Below, piece by piece: positions 1-5,239 of a DNA stretch of 5,239 nucleotides. A program made the position numbers and the translations under genes. Source of the stretch: Coriobacteriia bacterium (GTDB lineage Bacteria; Actinomycetota; Coriobacteriia; Anaerosomatales; SLCP01); assembly GCA_007123455.1 (NCBI GenBank), contig SKKZ01000160.1, positions 1 to 5,239 of the forward strand. Direction: 5' to 3'. The notes under the pieces were generated by a model. The model did not search any database, was not told where the DNA came from, and saw only the letters and a program-made list of their open reading frames with translations. Positions within the stretch are counted from its first letter, which is position 1. Every line of letters starts with the position of its first letter.

Positions 1-602
1 CCCGCGATGAACCCGGCCTCGAACCTCTCGACCGGCGGGATGTCCATGCCACCGATGAAAGCGATGATGTTCTGATCGTTGATACGATCATCGAGGTCCT
101 GGTCGAGCGTGCCGAGTCCGGCCACTACACCGGCGAGATACGCGGACTCATGCTCCTTGAAGAGCAGTCCCACCACGTTCTCCGGCGGGTCCTCGAAGAA
201 CTGATCGATGCCACCGAACGCCACGTTCGGATACTCGGGCGCCTTTGCGAGCGTGGTGTCGGTCATAAGGAAGCCGACGGTGAATATGACATCGAAACCG
301 GCGTTGGCCAGCTGATCGATGTTGGGCTCGTAGTCCGCGATCTCGTTTGACTCGAGCGCCCTGATTTCGACGCCCAACTCACGCTCAGCGCGCAGAAGTC
401 CCTCATAGGTGCCATCGTTGAAGGTCCTGTCGCCGAGACCGCCGACATCCGTGACCATAGCGGCCTTGACGTCAGTGATGGGGACCTCGCCGTTGTCCAC
501 GTCGTCGATCGGGTCTTCCTCGGCGCCACACCCGACTGCGAACACGGCCATCAGGGCAGCGACGAGGAGCAGCGCCAGGACTTTCTTGAACTTCGCGTCC
601 AC
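1..602 (-). CDS. BMP/PnrA-family ABC transporter substrate-binding lipoprotein (3' part cut by window edge)
   Basis: This is the surface-anchored binding protein of an ABC importer of the BMP family (Med/PnrA/TmpC type), whose studied members bind purine nucleosides. The first 200 residues are in the window. Residues 1-24 form a lipoprotein signal: basic start (K4, K6, K7), hydrophobic stretch 8-23, then the lipobox AVGC with the lipidated Cys at 25. An acidic linker follows (26-45). The mature domain opens with the family hallmark VTDVGGLGDRTFND (50-63), then FKEHESAYLAG (148-158) and GGMDIPPVERFEAGF (184-198), all typical of BMP proteins. The GTG start is chosen because a strong Shine-Dalgarno site lies just upstream and it directly yields a complete signal peptide. 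Full family members are about 330-380 residues, so roughly 40% is missing. ATPase and permease genes would be expected beyond coordinate 1. Family assignment is firm; nucleoside as ligand is inference from the family. Confidence 0.93.
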   Translation of the reverse strand, partial: MDAKFKKVLALLLVAALMAVFAVGCGAEEDPIDDVDNGEVPITDVKAAMVTDVGGLGDRTFNDGTYEGLLRAERELGVEIRALESNEIADYEPNIDQLANAGFDVIFTVGFLMTDTTLAKAPEYPNVAFGGIDQFFEDPPENVVGLLFKEHESAYLAGVVAGLGTLDQDLDDRINDQNIIAFIGGMDIPPVERFEAGFIA

Positions 603-608
603 GCAGAT

Positions 609-617
609 CCCCCTCCT
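609..617 (-). promoter_or_regulatory. Ribosome binding site of the BMP lipoprotein gene
   Basis: On the minus strand this reads AGGAGGGGG. The AGGAGG core ends 9 bases before the GTG at 602. It fixes the start of the lipoprotein gene, which has no ATG near its signal peptide start. Confidence 0.8.
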
Positions 618-645
618 CAGATACGGAAACGATCTCTTTACATCC

Positions 646-674
646 ATTCTATCCCTTCCGTACGACTTGGCCAT
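646..674 (-). promoter_or_regulatory. Possible promoter for the BMP lipoprotein gene
   Basis: In the 127-base gap after xerD, the minus strand has TAGAAT at 651-646, five of six matches to the sigma-70 -10 box, about 43 bases before the GTG start. No good -35 box sits at 16-18 bases upstream; the best there is poor. The stretch 620-690 is visibly richer in A and T than its surroundings, which fits a promoter region. The element is tentative; that the gene has its own promoter somewhere in this gap is more likely than the exact box. Confidence 0.3.
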
Positions 675-729
675 CATTAATTCCCATACGTCTGTCGAGA
701 CGATCCGGCAATCGCGCCTCCAGCCTCGC

Positions 730-1650
730 TCAACGCAGCCGGGCACGCGGATGCGTTGAAAGGTACTCCTCACGCAGGTGTGCCATTCCCACGTGCGTAT
801 ACACCTGTGTCGTCGCGATATCCGCGTGGCCGAGCATCTCCTGAAGAGCTCTGAGGTCCGCGCCGCCCTCCAGCAGGTGGGTCGCGAACGAGTGCCGCAG
901 GGTGTGGGGGTGGATGTCGAGACCGACACGACCGCCGTAGCGCTTCACGATGCCGAACACCGCCTGACGGGTGAGCCGTCCGCCCCTGAAGTTCACGAAG
1001 ACCGCAGAGGGGTCGGCTCGCTGCGAGCCCTTCTTGCTCCTGAGGTAGGGCCGCCCGTGCTCGAGGTACTCTTCGAGAGCCGACGCAGCGACCCCGCCGA
1101 CGGGAACGACGCGATCCTTATCGCCCTTGCCCCGTATCCGGACGATACCGTCGCGCAGATCGAGATCGGTCAAGTCGAGTCCGACCAGCTCGCTGACGCG
1201 CACCCCGCACCCGTATAGGACCTCGAGAAGGGCCCGGTCGCGTATGCCGGCAGGATCGTCAGGGAAGGGCTGGCCGAGGAGTCGCTCCACATCGCCGACA
1301 CTGATGACGTCCGGAAGCCTCGTCGGTTTCTTCGGAAGGGGCACCCGTCCGGCAGGATGGTCCTCAGTGATGCCCTCACGCACCAGGAACTTGTGGAAGC
1401 TCTTCACAGTCGCCAGGGTCCGCTCGATGCTGGCCGGTGCGAGACCACGACGCTGCAGTTCGGCAACGAACGCGCCGACGTCTTCACGGGTTGCGCGCGC
1501 CGGGTCCTCCACTCCCCGCTTGGCAAGGAACGCGCTGTACGAACGCAGGTCACGCCGGTACGCGGACAGCGTGTTGCGGGATGCCCCCCGCTCGACGGTC
1601 AGGTGCGAGATGAACTCCTCTACCGAAGGGTGAAGCGGCTGCGCGTCCAT
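730..1650 (-). CDS. xerD: Site-specific tyrosine recombinase XerD
   Basis: XerD acts with XerC at the chromosomal dif site near the terminus, resolving chromosome dimers by a Tyr-linked strand exchange. The 306-residue product matches the usual length of about 295-305. The N-terminal SAM-like, core-binding domain covers about 7-95 (ERGASRNTLSAYRRDL, 20-35); the catalytic domain covers about 110-295. All catalytic residues are visible: R151 (GCGVRVSEL), K175 (GKGDKDR), H249 and R252 (HTLRHSFATHLL), H275 (LGHADIATTQVY) and the nucleophile Y284. The sequence around H275 is XerD-like rather than that of an integrase of a mobile element, and no att-like repeats or phage genes lie nearby, so a housekeeping role is favoured over a mobile one. 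ATG at 1650 is chosen because it begins where XerD proteins begin. The frame stays open to a TTG at 1707, but that would add a low-complexity Arg/Gly/His stretch encoded by a hairpin. The ribosome binding site is weak: GGGGTG, 12 bases upstream. XerC cannot be fully excluded without alignment. Confidence 0.93.
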   Translation of the reverse strand: MDAQPLHPSVEEFISHLTVERGASRNTLSAYRRDLRSYSAFLAKRGVEDPARATREDVGAFVAELQRRGLAPASIERTLATVKSFHKFLVREGITEDHPAGRVPLPKKPTRLPDVISVGDVERLLGQPFPDDPAGIRDRALLEVLYGCGVRVSELVGLDLTDLDLRDGIVRIRGKGDKDRVVPVGGVAASALEEYLEHGRPYLRSKKGSQRADPSAVFVNFRGGRLTRQAVFGIVKRYGGRVGLDIHPHTLRHSFATHLLEGGADLRALQEMLGHADIATTQVYTHVGMAHLREEYLSTHPRARLR

Positions 1651-1675
1651 GTGGTGATGATACACCCCGACACGG

Positions 1676-1702
1676 CGACGGCCGCCAGGACGGCGGCCGT
1701 CG
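1676..1702 (-). terminator. GC-rich perfect hairpin between ald and xerD, possible terminator or attenuator
   Basis: Two 11-base arms, CGACGGCCGCC (1676-1686) and its exact reverse complement (1692-1702), flank a 5-base loop. On the ald transcript the stem starts 22 bases after the stop codon and ends 25 bases before the xerD ATG. Ten of the 11 pairs include nine G-C pairs in a row or nearly so, so it should be very stable. No T run follows on either strand, so it is not a classic intrinsic terminator. It may be a terminator of the U-poor type proposed in actinobacteria, a 3' end stabiliser for ald mRNA, or a brake on read-through into xerD. The hairpin is certain as sequence; its role is inferred. 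Confidence 0.55.
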
Positions 1703-1721
1703 TTCAACTCAGTGCTATCTG

Positions 1722-1735
1722 CGATCAGCTGATCG
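1722..1735. repeat. 14-bp perfect palindrome spanning the ald stop codon
   Basis: The sequence CGATCAGCTGATCG is identical on both strands. It includes the last ald codons (Ile, Ser) and the TGA. With no loop it is unlikely to form a hairpin, but such dyads can be protein-binding sites. It also contains two GATC sites. It may be chance, since the codons ATC AGC TGA supply most of it. Confidence 0.35.
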
Positions 1736-2855
1736 GAGGATAGCCGACCAGTTCCTCGAAAGGCGTGTACTCCATCCCGTGGGCCTCGGCCACGGGCTTA
1801 TAGCTCACGTGACCGTCTAAGACGTTCAGGCCCTTCGCCAGGGCCGGGTCGTCCAGAACTGCCTGCTTCCATCCCTTGTCTGCGATCGCAAGGCCATACC
1901 GGATGGTGGCGTTGGTGAGCGCAAGCGTAGAAGTGACCGGTACCGCTCCGGGCATGTTCGCAACACCGTAGTGGAGAATGCCTTCGACGAAGTAGATCGG
2001 ATCGGCATGAGTCGTCGGACGCGTCGTCTCGATGCAGCCCCCCTGGTCGACCGACACATCCACGAGTACGGCGTTCTTCTTCATGGTCGACAGCATGTCC
2101 CGTGTGACGAGATACGGCGTCTTCGCCCCGGGCAGCAGCACCGCCCCGATCACGAGGTCGGCCTCGGTGATCATCTGGGCGATGTTCAGCTTGCTCGAAT
2201 ACAGCGTGCGGATCCGGTTACCCCACACATCTTCGATGTAGCGGAGGCGATCGACGTTTATGTCCATTACGGTGACGTGCGCACCCATCCCCATGGCGAC
2301 GTACGCGGCGTTGAAGCCGACGACACCGGCGCCCAGAACGACGACATTGGCGGGCAACACTCCTGCCACCCCGCCCATGAGTACGCCTCGGCCCCCGTTC
2401 GGCTTCTGTAGATAGGTCGCGCCGACTTGCGCGGCCATGCGGCCGGCAACCTCTGACATCGGTGCCAGGAGGGGCAACGTGCCGTCATCGAGCTCGACTG
2501 TCTCGTATGCGATGCAGACTGCACCGGACTTCACCAGTCCCTCGGTCTGGGGAAGGTCGGGGGCAAGGTGGAGATATGTGTAGAGTATCTGGCCCGGTCG
2601 CAGCATCTCGATCTGTTCGAGCTGTGGCTCCTTGACGTTGATGATCATCTCGGCTTCGCCGAAGACCTCCGCCGCCGTGTCGACGATCCGGGCTCCCGCC
2701 GCCTCGTACTCGAGATCGTGGAACGACGACCCCTCTCCGGCGCCCTTCTGTATCAGTACGGTATGGCCATGTGAGCTGAACTCGGCAACGCCACCCGGGG
2801 TCAGGCCGACCCGGTACTCGTTGTCCTTGATCTCTCTGGGTACTCCGATGATCAC
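1725..2855 (-). CDS. ald: Alanine dehydrogenase
   Basis: This cytoplasmic enzyme catalyses reversible NAD-dependent conversion of L-alanine to pyruvate, ammonia and NADH. The 376-residue product is close to the usual 370 or so and resembles Bacillus and Mycobacterium Ald throughout. It opens with IIGVPREIKDNEYRVGLTP, containing the substrate-binding R15. K75 (NVKEP) and H96 (YTYLHL) fit the pyruvate-binding and catalytic residues, and D270 (VDQGG) the second catalytic acid. The Rossmann nucleotide loop is GAGVVG (175-180), with D198 at the end of the second strand (TVMDIN), which indicates NAD rather than NADP. Other hallmarks are LAPMSEVAGRMAAQVGA (130-146) and VANMPGAVPVTST (298-310). The GTG start is chosen because AAAGGAG sits 6 bases before it and the protein then begins exactly as in the family; the open frame continues to an ATG at 2963, but that adds 36 residues foreign to Ald. 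It follows DUF3866 after 127 bases and precedes xerD, separated by a hairpin. It probably serves alanine catabolism or ammonia assimilation. No residue appears to be missing. Confidence 0.97.
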   Translation of the reverse strand: MIIGVPREIKDNEYRVGLTPGGVAEFSSHGHTVLIQKGAGEGSSFHDLEYEAAGARIVDTAAEVFGEAEMIINVKEPQLEQIEMLRPGQILYTYLHLAPDLPQTEGLVKSGAVCIAYETVELDDGTLPLLAPMSEVAGRMAAQVGATYLQKPNGGRGVLMGGVAGVLPANVVVLGAGVVGFNAAYVAMGMGAHVTVMDINVDRLRYIEDVWGNRIRTLYSSKLNIAQMITEADLVIGAVLLPGAKTPYLVTRDMLSTMKKNAVLVDVSVDQGGCIETTRPTTHADPIYFVEGILHYGVANMPGAVPVTSTLALTNATIRYGLAIADKGWKQAVLDDPALAKGLNVLDGHVSYKPVAEAHGMEYTPFEELVGYPPIS

Positions 2856-2861
2856 CTTCGG

Positions 2862-2868
2862 CTCCTTT
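2862..2868 (-). promoter_or_regulatory. Ribosome binding site of ald
   Basis: Minus-strand AAAGGAG ends 6 bases before the GTG at 2855. It decides the start in favour of this GTG over the ATG at 2963, which would place the site inside the coding region. Confidence 0.85.
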
Positions 2869-2932
2869 GCGTGGGCAAGACATACGCTGATGGACGGGCC
2901 AGGGATAACGCTACCGGTCACAAGCCTCGAAC

Positions 2933-2963
2933 AGTGTAGCCCAGCAGCTTCCTCTGTGGGCAA
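2933..2963 (-). promoter_or_regulatory. Weak candidate promoter for ald
   Basis: In the 127-base gap between DUF3866 and ald, minus-strand TTGCCC (2963-2958) and TACACT (2938-2933) each match four of six consensus sigma-70 bases, with a rather long 19-base spacer. Transcription would start near 2926 and give a leader of about 70 bases. The gap is larger than elsewhere in the cluster, which supports separate control of ald, but the boxes themselves could be chance. I saw no convincing terminator or riboswitch in the gap. Confidence 0.25.
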
Positions 2964-2982
2964 TCATCTGGTCTGCGGCGCG

Positions 2983-4089
2983 TCAAGTCCCCCGCGGCAT
3001 GAACACTTCACCCCGCGCCACACGCGCGCAAACCTCACCGGCAGCGAACGCTGCAGTGAAGAACGCGGGGTCGTCTGCGAGTGAGCGACCCATGGTGGTG
3101 ACGTGCACCCCGCGCAGGTCGGGCACGCCGGAACTTGCCGAGCCGACATCGACACGCCGATGGTGCTCGAGGGCCGCCGACGTCACGAGCGCGTCATCGA
3201 CCTCGCGCGCCTGCTCTTCGGGCAGATGCGGCACGGGCACGAGAGCGGGAGTCAACGCGATGCGCGACAAGGCGATGAGGGAATGATGGCTCACGGCGCG
3301 GTGACGGGAGCGCTCATCGGCGAAGGAGAGACGCAGTGCCACGACAGGGACTCCACCGAGACAGCCTGCCGCGTTGACCGCCTCACCCTGTGCTACGCCA
3401 CCATGCCCAAAGGGTGTCGCCGTGCCCACGACGCCCGGACCGATGGAGACGATCGCTACGTCTGCGTGCACAACATGTCTCGCTGCGAGCAAGGCCGAGT
3501 GCAGGTTGACCGCTTCGTGCTCACCGCCAAAAGCCTGGCCGGAAGAGATGGTCGTATCGAGAAGACCGGCCTTAAGCGACGCGTGCACGACTTCCGAAAG
3601 CCCGAGGGGCAGCGAGGCGAAGTCCGTCATCACGTACGCGACCCTCAACGCAGGGTCCGCCTGCTTCACGGCAGCCGCGACAAGCGGCACCTGGCTGTGC
3701 AGACCACAGCAGGCGACCGGCATCCCGGTAAGATCGGTGGCTTCGCTCATGATGTCGTGATGCGGACTTGCCTGCTCCTCCACAGCCAACACATCGACCT
3801 GCAACGGCGTGTAACGGAGCTTCATGACGTGACCGCCCGAAGGTTGGTCGAGAATCACGCCCCGACCGGCGAGCGCGCGCGCCACGACGAAGTGTATCCC
3901 CCCGGTGCCGAGACCCAGATCCACCGCGGTCGTGTTGATGACGATACGGTCGCCGACAGCGCACCTGCCCGAGAGTGAAGGGTACGCGACAGCCGGGCCC
4001 GCAGTCCCGTCGTCGAGGTCGATCTCGAGACGCTGGGCACTCCCGGTTCCCGCCAGCACTGCGGTGACCGTGGCCCAAACCAGTCTCAT
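2983..4089 (-). CDS. DUF3866 family protein of unknown function
   Basis: The 368-residue product closely fits the DUF3866 family, which to my knowledge has no established activity. Recognised family blocks in order: an N-terminal small beta-rich part with VAYPSLSGRCAVGDRIVINTTA (34-55) and GLGTGG (59-64); KLRYTPLQVDVLAVEEQASPHH (90-111); VAYVMTDFASLPL (150-162); GQAFGGEHEAVNLHSALLAAR (184-204); GPGVVGTATPFGHGGVAQGEAVNAAG (217-242); RHRAVSHHS (262-270); and TTMGRSLADDPAFF (331-344). There is no signal peptide and no clear membrane helix, so it is probably cytoplasmic. The ATG at 4089 is chosen because it overlaps the peptidase stop as ATGA, has GGAG 8 bases upstream (4098-4101), and begins MRLVWATV as family members do; the open frame extends to 4200, but that part lies within the peptidase gene and is a shadow. 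The glycine-rich blocks hint at a ligand- or nucleotide-binding enzyme, which is inference only. Coupling to the peptidase suggests a linked function or matched expression. Confidence 0.93.
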   Translation of the reverse strand: MRLVWATVTAVLAGTGSAQRLEIDLDDGTAGPAVAYPSLSGRCAVGDRIVINTTAVDLGLGTGGIHFVVARALAGRGVILDQPSGGHVMKLRYTPLQVDVLAVEEQASPHHDIMSEATDLTGMPVACCGLHSQVPLVAAAVKQADPALRVAYVMTDFASLPLGLSEVVHASLKAGLLDTTISSGQAFGGEHEAVNLHSALLAARHVVHADVAIVSIGPGVVGTATPFGHGGVAQGEAVNAAGCLGGVPVVALRLSFADERSRHRAVSHHSLIALSRIALTPALVPVPHLPEEQAREVDDALVTSAALEHHRRVDVGSASSGVPDLRGVHVTTMGRSLADDPAFFTAAFAAGEVCARVARGEVFMPRGT

Positions 4090-5210
4090 GTCCGTGACTC
4101 CGCGAACCGCACGATCGTCGCCTCGACGAGACGCGAGAGTGACTCGAGGTCGGCTATGGCGATACGCTCCTCGGACGAATGAACAGAGCGCATCCCGCAC
4201 GAAAGCACGAGGGTCGGCACACCGAGCTCGGCAAAGATGCTACCGTCACTGCCACCCCCGGTGGTGAACAGCCGCGGCTGAAGCCCGACGTCCGAGCATG
4301 CTCGGCTAAGGAGCCCGATTATGGGAGCGTCTTGCGCGGTGCGAAACGCCTCGTACTCCTTCGTCCAGCGAACTTCGACGTCGCCTCCCAGAGATTCTGA
4401 GGCGTCCTTCATCGCGACATCCATCGATGCGCGGACCTCGAGAACGCGATCCGGGTCGAGTGAGCGGCACTCACCGGTCATCGTGACACGTGCAGGCACC
4501 ACGTTCGTAGCGGTACCTCCTTCGACGGTGCCGACGTTGGCGGTCGTCTGGTCGTCGAGTCGACCGAGCTGCATCCCCGTCACGGCATGTGCGGCCATGA
4601 GCAGTGCCGAACGCCCCTCTTCGGGAGCCACACCGGCATGCGCCGCAGTACCCGAGAATTCCGCTACGAACGTGTGATGTGACGGGGCGCCGATGACGAT
4701 CCCACCGGGCTCTCCGTCGGCATCGAGTACGAGACAGAGATCGGCAGCGACATCCGCCGGGTCGAGGGCTTTCGCCCCTTTCAGGCCGCACTCCTCTCCA
4801 ACGGTGAGGATGACGCGGACTTTCCCGCGATCAGCACCCCCCTCGATCACCCGGCGCACGCCCTCGAGTATCGCTGCGATGCCCGCCTTGTCATCGGCGC
4901 CAAGCACCGTTTCACCGGCGGCGAAGACGACACCGTCGCGGACGACGGGCTCGACTCCGCGGCACGGCTCGACGCAGTCGAGATGCGCGGAGAGTAACAG
5001 CACCGGAGCACCGGGCCGCGTACCCGGCAGCTCGGCGATGAGATTACCGGTGTTCGAACCTGTGAACGCCGCGGAGGTGTCGAAATGCACGGAGAAGCCG
5101 ATGTCTTCGAGCTGGCTGGCGCAGTGACCGGCGAGCGCGGCCTCCAGGCCCGACGGGCTGTCGATGCGTACGAGATCGATGAAGGTGGCAAGCAGCCGCT
5201 CGGCACTCAT
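4086..5210 (-). CDS. M20-family metallopeptidase, tripeptidase T-like (YqjE type)
   Basis: This is a cytoplasmic, probably di-zinc aminopeptidase related to Bacillus YqjE and PepT, which remove N-terminal residues from short peptides. The 374-residue product matches YqjE in length and almost collinearly in sequence. Metal and catalytic residues are present: H76 and D78 (SAHLDCV), D106 as bridging ligand (GADDKAG), E139 as general base and E140 as ligand (VGEECGLKGAKALD), D163 or D165 (LDADG) and H344 (RSVHSSEE). The dimerisation domain, inserted at about 185-290, shows GTAAHAGVAPEEGRSA (187-202), LGRLDDQTTANVGTVEGGTATNVVP (215-239), and the return to the catalytic domain has TGGGSDG (317-323). 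The ATG start has AAGGGG 7 bases upstream (5218-5223) and begins like YqjE; the frame is open further up but without support. Its last codons overlap the DUF3866 start (ATGA). Cysteines 79, 83 and 141 near the metal site are unusual against YqjE as I recall it. Exact substrate is unknown, and PepT itself is longer (about 408), so pepT is not assigned. Confidence 0.93.
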   Translation of the reverse strand: MSAERLLATFIDLVRIDSPSGLEAALAGHCASQLEDIGFSVHFDTSAAFTGSNTGNLIAELPGTRPGAPVLLLSAHLDCVEPCRGVEPVVRDGVVFAAGETVLGADDKAGIAAILEGVRRVIEGGADRGKVRVILTVGEECGLKGAKALDPADVAADLCLVLDADGEPGGIVIGAPSHHTFVAEFSGTAAHAGVAPEEGRSALLMAAHAVTGMQLGRLDDQTTANVGTVEGGTATNVVPARVTMTGECRSLDPDRVLEVRASMDVAMKDASESLGGDVEVRWTKEYEAFRTAQDAPIIGLLSRACSDVGLQPRLFTTGGGSDGSIFAELGVPTLVLSCGMRSVHSSEERIAIADLESLSRLVEATIVRFAESRT

Positions 5211-5214
5211 CTCC

Positions 5215-5238
5215 CTACCCCTTGCGGGTGCGCTTGCG
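5215..5238 (-). CDS. Probable C-terminal end of an upstream gene
   Basis: On the minus strand, one frame reads RKRTRKG then TAG, ending 4 bases before the peptidase ATG. All seven codons end in G or C, as in the neighbouring genes. A second frame (AQAHPQGVGR, stop overlapping the ATG as ATGA) is possible but has four A-ending codons in ten, which is unlike the local codon use. Either way a gene appears to run directly into the peptidase, so the peptidase is probably not first in its operon. The product cannot be identified from seven residues; the tail is strongly basic. Confidence 0.4.
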   Translation of the reverse strand, partial: RKRTRKG

Positions 5239-5239
5239 C

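Noticed and set aside
689..702. Small inverted repeat (5-bp arms, 4-base loop) 28 bases after the xerD stop, considered as a terminator
   Set aside because: The stem is short and not followed by a T run on the minus strand; it is likely chance.
409..759. Plus-strand open frame of 116 codons across the xerD-BMP gap
   Set aside because: It runs antisense to the start of the BMP gene and through the likely promoter gap; its Thr/Ser-rich product shows no domain and has no convincing start signal.
730..1650. The tyrosine recombinase as integrase of a mobile element
   Set aside because: Its motifs and length are those of XerD, and no direct repeats, tRNA gene, excisionase or phage genes are in the window.
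1127..1743. Overlapping plus-strand open frames opposite xerD
   Set aside because: Low-complexity Arg/Ser-rich translations complementary to a well-recognised XerD; expected by-products of high GC.
2856..2963. A longer N-terminus for alanine dehydrogenase starting at ATG 2963
   Set aside because: The extra 36 residues do not resemble Ald, and the strong ribosome binding site at 2862-2868 points to the GTG at 2855.
603..2982. Two gaps (603-729 and 2856-2982) of exactly 127 bases, considered as a repeated element
   Set aside because: Their sequences show no similarity; the equal length is coincidence.
3103..3978. A 291-codon open frame on the plus strand, opposite DUF3866
   Set aside because: It is a shadow of the minus-strand gene in GC-rich sequence. 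The product is rich in Arg, His and Asp, resembles no family, and has no good ribosome binding site.
4090..4200. A longer N-terminus for the DUF3866 protein starting at 4200
   Set aside because: It would overlap the peptidase gene by over 100 bases with an Arg-rich shadow sequence; the ATGA-coupled start at 4089 fits the family.

Overview
The window is about 60% GC with strong G/C preference at third codon positions. It carries a compact run of genes, all on the minus strand, so transcription reads from high to low coordinates. The mix of genes (a DUF3866 protein, a YqjE-like M20 peptidase, a xerD next to a nucleoside-type transport gene, GTG starts and clear Shine-Dalgarno sites) suggests a Gram-positive, high-GC bacterium. 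I infer Actinomycetota, perhaps one of the anaerobic lineages, from protein resemblance and base composition only. There are no RNA genes, insertion sequences, CRISPR arrays or phage genes. This looks like ordinary chromosomal core sequence.

In transcription order: (i) 5215-5238, the probable last seven codons of an upstream gene running off the window edge; (ii) 4086-5210, an M20-family tripeptidase-like metallopeptidase with all its metal ligands; (iii) 2983-4089, a DUF3866 protein of unknown function, joined to the peptidase by a 4-base ATGA overlap; (iv) a 127-base gap with a good ribosome binding site and a weak possible promoter; (v) 1725-2855, alanine dehydrogenase (ald); (vi) a 74-base gap with a perfect 11-bp GC-rich hairpin; (vii) 730-1650, the tyrosine recombinase XerD; (viii) a 127-base, locally AT-richer gap that probably holds a promoter; (ix) 1-602, the N-terminal 200 residues of a BMP/PnrA-type lipoprotein, the substrate-binding part of an ABC transporter, cut by the window edge.

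The first half reads as a small peptide and amino acid module: the peptidase would release amino acids, and alanine dehydrogenase can oxidise alanine to pyruvate, ammonia and NADH. DUF3866 is translationally coupled to the peptidase, which suggests a linked role, but its activity is unknown. The second half, xerD followed by a BMP lipoprotein, recalls the known habit of xerD sitting next to nucleoside salvage genes in Gram-positive bacteria.

I did not find a convincing new multi-gene system. The least explained item is the DUF3866 protein and its coupling to the peptidase. Three coding starts differ from the longest open frames (DUF3866 at 4089, ald at 2855, xerD at 1650); the reasons are given in each entry.
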